Made by a program: the position numbers and the translations under genes. Below are positions 17,667 to 23,687 of a stretch of DNA of 38,809 nt, piece after piece. The stretch's first letter is position 1; each line of letters opens with the position of its first letter. Under the pieces are notes generated by a model that did no database searches, was not told where the DNA came from, and worked only from the letters and a program-made list of their open reading frames with translations. Source of the DNA: Flavobacteriia bacterium (GTDB lineage Bacteria > Bacteroidota > Bacteroidia > Flavobacteriales_D > Crocinitomicaceae); NCBI GenBank assembly GCA_947462925.1, contig CANHQP010000033.1, positions 1 to 38,809 on the forward strand, read 5' to 3'.

Positions 17667-17970
17667 AGATCCAATTGAATATTTGAAGCATATTCATGAT
17701 GAGTGCTTATTTATTCTTTCTATTACTTCCAGTAATTTTTCAAAGGAAGAATTTTTAATGGATGAAGTAAAGAAACGAGCTGTTGTGAGAAGTTTAGAGA
17801 TTATCGGAGAAGCAACAAAAAAAATACCAGTTGATTTCAAACTTCAATGGAGTACAATAACTTGGAAAAATATGGCAGGAATGAGAGATAAACTTATTCA
17901 TGATTATATGGGAGTTAATTATTCCATTGTTTGGGATGTATTGATGAATAAAATACCAGAATTGAGTTAA
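17659..17970 (+). CDS. hepT: HEPN-domain (DUF86) RNase toxin, HepT-type
   Basis: 103 residues from the ATG at 17659 (MRKDPIEYL); a TTG two codons upstream is less likely. All-helical HEPN/DUF86 protein. The active RNase motif RX4HXY is complete: Arg76, His81, Tyr83 in RDKLIHDY, so both the catalytic residues and the tyrosine that MntA modifies are present. SLEIIGEATKKI is the family's conserved central helix. Together with the upstream MNT gene this is a complete toxin-antitoxin module of the MntA-HepT type (type VII). Confidence 0.88.
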   Translation: MRKDPIEYLKHIHDECLFILSITSSNFSKEEFLMDEVKKRAVVRSLEIIGEATKKIPVDFKLQWSTITWKNMAGMRDKLIHDYMGVNYSIVWDVLMNKIPELS

Positions 17971-18011
17971 CAAATAGCATTAATAATAGAAAGTAAAAAG
18001 AGATAAAAAAC

Positions 18012-18488
18012 ATGAAAAAACTTTTCGCAATTACAATCCTTTTAGTTGGATTTCAAACAGTTTCATTTGCACAAAAACAAAAGGTAACCTTAGAGGAAGA
18101 TACCATTAAAGTGAATGGAGTATCATACGCCATTTTAGATAAAAGTGCTGGCTTAGGATTTGATTTCAAAGTAAAATCATTGGATGGAAAAGATTTGTTT
18201 TTCTTGAAATTTCTAGATTTCAATAATCCAAGTAGAATCACCAGTGGAAATCCGAAAGGCCGTGTGACCTATTTTGAAGCGACATTCTTCAATGATGGAA
18301 AAAAATGTGAAGTTGATGCCACAGGCGGAAAAAAATCTGTCGCTAAAATGATTGTCGAAAATGAATTGATTCTGAACAATGCTGTGAATGAACAAGCTGA
18401 AAATACATTCGTTTTAATCAACGGAATGAAATTCTCCGAAGAACGCAACAGCATGAACAATGGAAATGTAATCATCATCCAAAGATAA
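18012..18488 (+). CDS. Secreted protein of unknown function
   Basis: 158 residues with a clear signal peptide (MKKLF..., cleavage near VSFAQ at 20). The mature part is charged, mixed alpha/beta in look, with no motif I recognise and one cysteine. It starts 41 bp after the HEPN gene on the same strand with no clear promoter of its own, so it might be read through from the toxin-antitoxin promoter, but a functional link is doubtful because it is exported. Confidence 0.7.
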   Translation: MKKLFAITILLVGFQTVSFAQKQKVTLEEDTIKVNGVSYAILDKSAGLGFDFKVKSLDGKDLFFLKFLDFNNPSRITSGNPKGRVTYFEATFFNDGKKCEVDATGGKKSVAKMIVENELILNNAVNEQAENTFVLINGMKFSEERNSMNNGNVIIIQR

Positions 18489-18496
18489 AATCAATC

Positions 18497-18527
18497 AAGG
18501 GCTATTTGAATTTATCATTTAGCCCTT
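18497..18527. terminator. Hairpin between convergent genes
   Basis: AAGGGCTA (18497-18504) pairs with TAGCCCTT (18520-18527) across a 15-base loop. There is no proper T-tract, so it is a weak terminator candidate for the 18012 gene. Confidence 0.4.
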
Positions 18528-18537
18528 TCCCCAATCC

Positions 18538-18580
18538 CTAAATCCTTCTGCCTAATTCCTTCTGCCTAAATCCTATTCTC
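18538..18580. repeat. 14-bp tandem repeat, short array (about 3 units)
   Basis: Units CTAAATCCTTCTGC (18538-18551), CTAATTCCTTCTGC (18552-18565) and a third, degenerate unit from 18566. They run up to the SDR stop codon. The units are in the same family and direction as the longer array at 19632-19750 on the other side of the two-gene cassette. Confidence 0.75.
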
Positions 18581-19264
18581 TTATCTCAACACATTCATCC
18601 CACCATCAACCGCCAAAATTTGTCCAGTAATCCAGCTTGATTTTTCAGATAACAAGAAAGTTACTGCATCAGCCAATTCAGTCGCAGTTCCAACTTTGCG
18701 CATAGGATTTCTTTTCTGTGAAGCTTCGATTTTTTCAGGTGAATTCAACAATTTTTCTCCCAAAGGCGTATCGGTCAATGAAGGTGCAATGCAATTGACC
18801 CGAATCATTGTTGCGTATTCAGCCGCCAAAGCTTTGGTCAATCCTTCAATCGCTCCTTTTGCCATCGAAATTGAAGCATGAAAGGGCATTCCCACCGCAA
18901 CTGCAACAGTGCTCATCAAAACAATACTTGCAGAATCACTGCTTTTTATATTTGGCAAAAAGGCTTGAATAAAAGCAATCGCACCCAAACTATTGATTTG
19001 ATAATCACGAAGAAAATCAGCTTCACTCAAACGGTGAAAAGGTTTCAAATTGATTGTACCTGGAAAATACACCAAACCGTCAATGGTTCCTTCGATTTTA
19101 GGAAAGGCGTTGAAGTCGTACTTTTCGACGGTGTAAAATTCATCGTAATCAAAGCTTTCTGTTTTTGTGGAAATTCCAATCACTTTGTGACCAGCTTCTT
19201 GTAATTGCTTAGCACTTTCTTGTGCCATTTTGCTTGATGCGCCTGCAAATAAATATGTTTTCAT
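18581..19264 (-). CDS. SDR-family oxidoreductase, atypical active site
   Basis: 227 residues, Rossmann fold. The N-terminal nucleotide motif is FAGASSKMA (6-14). Active-site Asn91 (INSLGA) and Ser118 (LMST) are in place, as is Lys136, but the tyrosine four residues earlier is replaced by Ile132 (FHASISMAKGA). The C-terminal LSEKSSWITGQILAVDGGMNVLR is classical SDR. I recall an FHAS-type subfamily that shares this change and is found with photolyase/cryptochrome-type genes; this is from memory. Its ATG overlaps the stop of the TIGR03643/DUF2805 gene (ATGA at 19261-19264), so the two are co-translated. Reaction and substrate are unknown. Confidence 0.85.
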   Translation of the reverse strand: MKTYLFAGASSKMAQESAKQLQEAGHKVIGISTKTESFDYDEFYTVEKYDFNAFPKIEGTIDGLVYFPGTINLKPFHRLSEADFLRDYQINSLGAIAFIQAFLPNIKSSDSASIVLMSTVAVAVGMPFHASISMAKGAIEGLTKALAAEYATMIRVNCIAPSLTDTPLGEKLLNSPEKIEASQKRNPMRKVGTATELADAVTFLLSEKSSWITGQILAVDGGMNVLR

Positions 19265-19617
19265 CGTTTCGAAATTTTGTTGTTTGTGATTGTTCGTTGT
19301 AAGTTACATTTGAATCGATTGATTTCAGACGAACGCGTTTTGGCATGTTTAGTCTTGCAATTTTCGACTCTTTTGCGCCACAATTTGTAACTGCTAAATT
19401 TCAAATTCTTTTTCATCAGCGCTTTGACATCCGCCTCTTTCAAGCCAAATTGATATTCAATAGCATCAAAAGGTGTTCGGTCTTCCCAAGCCATTTCGAT
19501 GATTCGATCAATGTCCATTTCAGACAATTCCGACTGCTCATCTTCTTCAGCTTGCAAATTCACATATGCCATCGGAGAAGGCAAATCACTGTAATAACAA
19601 TATAAATCCTCGCTCAT
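19261..19617 (-). CDS. TIGR03643/DUF2805 family small protein
   Basis: 118 residues. The conserved core, about 33-108, reads MDIDRIIEMAWEDRTPFDAI, then FGLKEADVKALMK, FSSYKLWRKRV, and KTRSSEINRFKCNLQ: a helix-turn-helix-like arrangement followed by a basic tail, characteristic of TIGR03643. In other genomes this family commonly neighbours cryptochrome/photolyase and DUF2256 genes; here only the SDR remains next to it. Function is unknown; nucleic-acid binding is an inference from the basic tail and helical layout. The start is uncertain: residues 1-30 are not part of the conserved core, and MAYVNLQ or MDIDRII could also be starts. Confidence 0.8.
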   Translation of the reverse strand: MSEDLYCYYSDLPSPMAYVNLQAEEDEQSELSEMDIDRIIEMAWEDRTPFDAIEYQFGLKEADVKALMKKNLKFSSYKLWRKRVENCKTKHAKTRSSEINRFKCNLQRTITNNKISKR

Positions 19618-19631
19618 CCTAATATCGTTGT

Positions 19632-19750
19632 CTAATTCCTACTCCCTAAATCCTACTCCCTAAATCCTACTCCCTAAATCCTACTCCCTAAATCCTACTG
19701 CCTAAATCCTACTGCCTAAATCCTACTCCCTAAACCCTACTGCCTAGACT
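19632..19750. repeat. 14-bp tandem repeat array, 8 units plus a partial
   Basis: Consensus CTAAATCCTACTCC. Exact 14-base steps run from 19632 to 19743, followed by a partial CTAGACT. Variants are ACTGC for ACTCC in units 5, 6 and 8, and small changes in units 1 and 8. It ends 14 bases before the start codon of the DUF2805 gene (which reads leftward), so that gene's promoter or leader must lie within or beyond the repeats. Copy-number change would alter this spacing in steps of 14 bp. Confidence 0.9.
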
Positions 19751-19804
19751 AAAATGACAATTAAAATCCTAAATTGTTTACATTTTCTACCAAATATAAA
19801 TCCT

Positions 19805-19812
19805 TACTTTTG
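19805..19812 (+). promoter_or_regulatory. -7 box of lipB
   Basis: TACTTTTG matches TAnnTTTG and ends 15 bases before the lipB ATG at 19828. The matching -33 part is not clear. Confidence 0.55.
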
Positions 19813-19827
19813 TAGAAATATTTCGCG

Positions 19828-20520
19828 ATGACAACGGTGCACTACAAAAATCTGGGATTGATTGATTACAAAGAAGCTTGGGATTTGCAAGAACAAATTT
19901 TTGCTGAAAACATTCAACGTAAAATCAATATTCGCAATGGTGTAGAAACGCTTCCGACGGAAAACCAGGTACTTTTTTGTCAGCATCCGCATGTGTACAC
20001 ACTTGGAAAAAGTGGTTCTTTGGACAATTTATTGTTAGACGAAAAAGGGCTAGAAAGCAATCACGCGACATTTTATAAAATCAATCGTGGCGGTGATATC
20101 ACGTATCACGGACCAGGACAATTGGTGGTTTATCCGATTTTGGATTTGGATTATTTTTTCACCGATATCCACAAATATTTGCGATTTTTAGAAGAAGCAG
20201 TCATTCTCACCCTGGCTGAATACGGAATTGTTGGCGATCGCTATGAAGGTTATACCGGAGTTTGGATTGAACCAAATGGAGAAAATGCCCGAAAAATCTG
20301 CGCGATGGGCGTAAAATGCTCGCGTTGGGTCACTATGCACGGCATCGGATTTAATGTTAATAGTGATTTATCGTATTTTAATCACATAGTTCCTTGCGGA
20401 ATTGATGATAAAGCTGTAACTTCCATGCAGAAAGAATTGGGTGTAGCTTTGGATTTTGAAGAAGTTGCAGCCGTTTTTAAGGAAAAATTAGCGCAACAAT
20501 TTAATTTTCAATATGTCTAA
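19828..20520 (+). CDS. lipB: Octanoyltransferase LipB
   Basis: 230 residues. LipB moves octanoyl groups from acyl carrier protein to lipoyl domains, the first step of lipoate synthesis for 2-oxoacid dehydrogenases. Signatures: RGGDITYHGPGQLVVYPI (88-105), the catalytic lysine in MGVKCSRW (Lys163), MHGIGFNV, and the catalytic cysteine in IVPCGI (Cys190). The stop overlaps the next gene by 8 bp. It would serve, among others, the 2-oxoacid dehydrogenase whose E1 is encoded at 4377-6380. Confidence 0.96.
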   Translation: MTTVHYKNLGLIDYKEAWDLQEQIFAENIQRKINIRNGVETLPTENQVLFCQHPHVYTLGKSGSLDNLLLDEKGLESNHATFYKINRGGDITYHGPGQLVVYPILDLDYFFTDIHKYLRFLEEAVILTLAEYGIVGDRYEGYTGVWIEPNGENARKICAMGVKCSRWVTMHGIGFNVNSDLSYFNHIVPCGIDDKAVTSMQKELGVALDFEEVAAVFKEKLAQQFNFQYV

Positions 20521-21760
20521 AAATCAATCCAAACTACGCAAATTGATTCGTAAATTTATCCGAATCACTCTTTTTACTTTGCTTTTTCTCGTGATTTCCG
20601 TGAATTTATTCATCATTCTTTCTGGAAGATTTTATTTGTATAAAGGCATCGCTAGCACATATTTAAAAGGAAAAACGGGTCCAGGGATTTACGATAAAGA
20701 CGTTTTTGCGTATTCGACCATCAAACATTCCGATGAGGTTTTCAAATGGAAAGAATCAAAACAGCGCTTTTCATTGACTTCAGACGAAACGAAATTCATG
20801 GAAAATTTGCAAACTTCATCTTTTCTAGTTTTTCAAGGAGATTCATTGATTTTTGAAAAATATTGGGGCGAACACCAAAAAGAAACGGTTTCAAATTGCT
20901 TTTCTGCAACCAAAACTTTTGTCTCTTTGTTGGTCGGAATTGCCATCGAAGAGGGTAAAATCAAAAGTTTAGATGAACCAGTTGGAACTTATATTCCTGA
21001 ATTTAAAGAGGGCGAAAAAAGTAAAATTACGGTCAGACATTTATTACTAATGTCGTCAGGTTTGGATTGGGAAGAAAGTGGTAAAAATCCTTTGTCAGAC
21101 AATGCTGAATCTTATTACGGAACTGATTTATATGGATTAGTAACAAGTCAAAAAGTGATTGAAAAACCAGGAGTGAGATTCAACTATCAAAGTGGAAATT
21201 CGCAATTGTTAGGTTTCATCATTGAGAAAGCAACTGGTGCTGATTTATCGGATTACGCCTACAACAAAATTTGGTCAAAAATCGGAACGGAACATGATGC
21301 TTATTGGAGTTTGGACAAAGAAAAAGGCGCTGAAAAAGCATTTTGTTGCTTGTATGGAACTTCAAGGGATTTTGGTCGTTTGGGGAAAATGATTTTGCAA
21401 GAAGGAAAATGGAATGGCAAACAAATTGTGCCGCTTTGGTACATGAAGGAAATGGTCAAAACGCCAGCCATGAAAACCAACGAAGGTGTTCCAAATTATA
21501 GATATGGATTGCACATTTGGACTTTCACAGGAGGTGCAACGCCAGTTTATTATTGCCGTGGAATTTTAGGTCAATATATTTTATCGATTCCTTCCAAAAA
21601 CTTAGTGATTGTGCGCACAGGTTCTAAAAGAACGCCAGATTTCGTTTTGCCCGAAAAAATGAAAAATGATGCAGTTTATTTGAAAAAATACGAACGTATT
21701 TTAGGACATCCAACAGATATTATTCGCTACATTTCGATTGGGAAGAGAATGACAAGATGA
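20513..21760 (+). CDS. Membrane-anchored serine hydrolase (class C beta-lactamase-like)
   Basis: 415 residues. A single N-terminal membrane segment (about 17-38) is preceded by a lysine- and arginine-rich stretch, so the catalytic domain faces the periplasm. The SxxK motif is SATK (Ser131, Lys134) and the second motif YQS (Tyr225-Ser227). This fits the serine hydrolase family that includes class C beta-lactamases, esterases and D-aminopeptidases. The real substrate cannot be told. It overlaps lipB by 8 bp, a link of expression rather than obvious function. Confidence 0.88.
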   Translation: MSKNQSKLRKLIRKFIRITLFTLLFLVISVNLFIILSGRFYLYKGIASTYLKGKTGPGIYDKDVFAYSTIKHSDEVFKWKESKQRFSLTSDETKFMENLQTSSFLVFQGDSLIFEKYWGEHQKETVSNCFSATKTFVSLLVGIAIEEGKIKSLDEPVGTYIPEFKEGEKSKITVRHLLLMSSGLDWEESGKNPLSDNAESYYGTDLYGLVTSQKVIEKPGVRFNYQSGNSQLLGFIIEKATGADLSDYAYNKIWSKIGTEHDAYWSLDKEKGAEKAFCCLYGTSRDFGRLGKMILQEGKWNGKQIVPLWYMKEMVKTPAMKTNEGVPNYRYGLHIWTFTGGATPVYYCRGILGQYILSIPSKNLVIVRTGSKRTPDFVLPEKMKNDAVYLKKYERILGHPTDIIRYISIGKRMTR

Positions 21761-21784
21761 TTAATTTTCTTCAATATTATGCAC

Positions 21785-21813
21785 TTGATTATCAGATTAT
21801 CCTTGTAAATTTG
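21785..21813 (+). promoter_or_regulatory. Promoter of the 21838 gene pair
   Basis: TTG at 21785-21787, an 18-base spacer, then TAAATTTG at 21806-21813. This is one of the best matches to the Bacteroidota TTG/TAnnTTTG promoter in the window, 24 bases before the ATG at 21838. Confidence 0.65.
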
Positions 21814-21837
21814 CACTTTATTTGAAATAAATTCAAA

Positions 21838-22248
21838 ATGCGCGAAGAATTATTAGGTCCAAAAGTAGAGAATGTAGCTGTTGCAGTTGTACAGCAAATG
21901 GGCGAAGACAATCATCCTATATACAATACTTATTTGATCAATCTTCGCGACGATATCATGGAAGGAATCATCATCACAAGCAATGGTTATGGTGAAAATG
22001 TTGCGACTGGAGAGAAAATAAAAACTTCGATGTTGCGTCATTGCATGGAAATCCTTTTGCCCAATGAAGCAGCTCGCGTCGAACCAATCATGGAAGAAGT
22101 TTTTGGATTGACCAACGAATATTGGGTGAGTTTTTGGGTGAACGACACCATGTACGACAAAAAATTCATTTTTCTTCCAGAGACAATTCAAGAAAAAAAC
22201 ATGAAATTGATTCCAATTTTAGGACTTAAAGGCATTATCATTCAATGA
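21838..22248 (+). CDS. Conserved protein of unknown function
   Basis: 136 residues, soluble, no signal peptide. The sequence (IYNTYLINLRDD, VTSNGYGEN-like, LRHCMEI, YWVSFWVND, YDKKFIFLP, IPILGLKG) is of a type I recall as widely conserved among Bacteroidota, without a function. A good promoter precedes it, and its stop overlaps the start of a lipoprotein gene (ATGA at 22245-22248). No catalytic motif is visible. Confidence 0.75.
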   Translation: MREELLGPKVENVAVAVVQQMGEDNHPIYNTYLINLRDDIMEGIIITSNGYGENVATGEKIKTSMLRHCMEILLPNEAARVEPIMEEVFGLTNEYWVSFWVNDTMYDKKFIFLPETIQEKNMKLIPILGLKGIIIQ

Positions 22249-22673
22249 TTCGATTCACCATAATCCTCGCATTATCTATCTTCTTATTAGAAGGTTGTTA
22301 TGTCCGCACCAAGAAATTTTGGGCGCGCGAAGAAACGAAAATGCAAACTTGCAGACAAAATTGGACTTACCAAGATTTGAGTCAACCAACAAATGTCAAG
22401 ATTTTACTTTTCAGAAATCGTTTGGTTTTTGACCGTGTTTATCCAGCTTTCATCATTGGAATCAACGACCAAAAAGACACGGTTGCTTTTATCGACAAAG
22501 ATTTTGAGGGAGTTTTTGAGGTAAATTCCACCGTAAAAATCTCGCCTGCAACTTGGACAGCAATTGAAAAAGTGGAATTAGATCCCGTGTTTTCGGTTTA
22601 TCCAAAATCAAAGGTAAATGATTTTCACTGTGCGGTGAAAGTAGTTTATTATGGAAAGTTTTCTGATAAATAA
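22245..22673 (+). CDS. Putative lipoprotein of unknown function
   Basis: 142 residues. The N-terminal hydrophobic stretch ends in LLEGC (Cys18), a plausible lipobox. The mature part contains beta-strand-like stretches and no known motif. It is translationally coupled to the conserved gene upstream by a 4-bp overlap, so the two may work together although one is cytoplasmic and the other is exported. A terminator follows at 22773. Confidence 0.65.
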   Translation: MIRFTIILALSIFLLEGCYVRTKKFWAREETKMQTCRQNWTYQDLSQPTNVKILLFRNRLVFDRVYPAFIIGINDQKDTVAFIDKDFEGVFEVNSTVKISPATWTAIEKVELDPVFSVYPKSKVNDFHCAVKVVYYGKFSDK

Positions 22674-22772
22674 ATTCCCGAAAAATTCTATCAATTGTTT
22701 TTACAGTCAGATACAAAAAAGAGAAAAAGCTTTAATGATTTCAGATTATTGATCTTTAGTAAGTTTATCGGG

Positions 22773-22809
22773 AAAAGCTATTTTATGTTATTTTGGAGTA
22801 GCTTTTTTT
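22773..22809 (+). terminator. Terminator of the 21838-22673 operon
   Basis: AAAAGCTA (22773-22780) pairs with TAGCTTTT (22799-22806), followed by a run of seven T (22803-22809). It lies about 100 bases after the stop codon. Confidence 0.6.
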
Positions 22810-22843
22810 ATGTGACATAAATGGTTTTCCTATTATTTAGGCA

Positions 22844-22915
22844 CAAAAAAACCTGAAAAGAGTTCATAAAACAACATTGATCCTTTGTTTTTTGAGGTAG
22901 AAACTCTTTTCAGGT
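22844..22915 (-). terminator. Long-loop hairpin with T-run on the minus strand
   Basis: Perfect 14-bp arms (22851-22864 and 22902-22915, ACCTGAAAAGAGTT and its complement) with a 37-base loop. On the minus strand the stem is followed by seven or more T, so it fits a terminator for the DUF3109 gene. The long loop could also hold a small RNA or further structure. Confidence 0.6.
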
Positions 22916-22937
22916 ACCTGCAAGGGAAAATAAAACC

Positions 22938-22968
22938 TAAGTCGCACAATCGTTATTGTTTCGACTTA
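22938..22968 (-). terminator. Hairpin 3' of the DUF3109 gene
   Basis: TAAGTCG and CGACTTA (22938-22944, 22962-22968) enclose ACAAT and ATTGT with a CGTT loop, giving a 12-bp stem with a small bulge. On the minus strand GGTTTTATTTT follows. It is probably the first terminator after DUF3109, 57 bases from the stop. Confidence 0.6.
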
Positions 22969-23024
22969 AAATATAGACGTGATTTTAAATTTAAAGGTTG
23001 GCAGTAAATATAATTTTTTTGAAA

Positions 23025-23609
23025 TTATTTATTCTTTTGCTTTTCGAGCTCTTTGTCTACAATTTCCATTTCTTCGTAAAACGCTTCACCATAAGCTCTA
23101 ACGATGGGTTCTTTGAGGAATTTATATACTTTGACATTCAAATTTTCTCCGCAAGCACAAGCTGGTGCACAGATTTTCCATTCGTTGTAATTTAATGCTT
23201 CAAATTCTGCATATTTTTGTGCTCTAATAGGATATAAATGACAAGAAATAGGTTTTTTGAAACTTGTTTTTCCATCTTTGTGCGCTTGTTCGATGGCACA
23301 TTTAGTAATTCCTTTTTCGTCGAAAAAAACAAAAGCACATTCAGCGCCATTTACTAAGGTGGTAACAGGTTCATTGTCCCAATCCATATAGAAAACGCCT
23401 GTCTTTTCAACTTCTGCAATTCCTTCTGGTCTCATATACGGTTTGATAAATTCCAAATCATCTTCTAATACGGCGATTTCTTCCTCTGTGATTGGTGCTC
23501 CTGCGTCTCCCTCGATGCAACAAGCACCTTTGCAAGCATTCAAATCACAAACGAATTTTTTTTCAAATAAATCTAAAGAAACGACTTTGTCTTGGATTTC
23601 TACTAACAT
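23025..23609 (-). CDS. DUF3109 family protein, cysteine-rich
   Basis: 194 residues from the ATG at 23609 (MLVEIQDK). Cysteine clusters: FVCDLNACKGACCIEGDAG in the first 40 residues, a single Cys in TKCAIEQ, ISCHLYPIR, and CAPACACGENL near 150. The arrangement is like YkgJ/DUF3109 proteins that probably bind iron-sulfur or zinc. Function is unknown. The frame extends to 23627, but the -7 box lies over that start, so 23609 is preferred. It is a single gene with its own promoter and terminators. Confidence 0.88.
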   Translation of the reverse strand: MLVEIQDKVVSLDLFEKKFVCDLNACKGACCIEGDAGAPITEEEIAVLEDDLEFIKPYMRPEGIAEVEKTGVFYMDWDNEPVTTLVNGAECAFVFFDEKGITKCAIEQAHKDGKTSFKKPISCHLYPIRAQKYAEFEALNYNEWKICAPACACGENLNVKVYKFLKEPIVRAYGEAFYEEMEIVDKELEKQKNK

Positions 23610-23624
23610 GAAATGGAATTTTGG

Positions 23625-23632
23625 CAAAGGTA
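23625..23632 (-). promoter_or_regulatory. -7 box of the DUF3109 gene
   Basis: Reads TACCTTTG on the minus strand (TAnnTTTG), 15 bases before the ATG at 23609. It sits right next to the terminator of the gene upstream. Confidence 0.55.
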
Positions 23633-23635
23633 AGC

Positions 23636-23668
23636 AAAAAAAATAGCCACTCTATTCAAGTGGCTATT
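23636..23668 (-). terminator. Terminator of the type IX-secreted protein gene
   Basis: Stem AATAGCCACT/AGTGGCTATT (23642-23651 with 23659-23668), a 7-base loop, followed on the minus strand by a run of eight T. It starts 19 bases after the stop codon of the 23688-25913 gene. Confidence 0.88.
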
Positions 23669-23687
23669 CTACTAAATTTAAGTTTTA

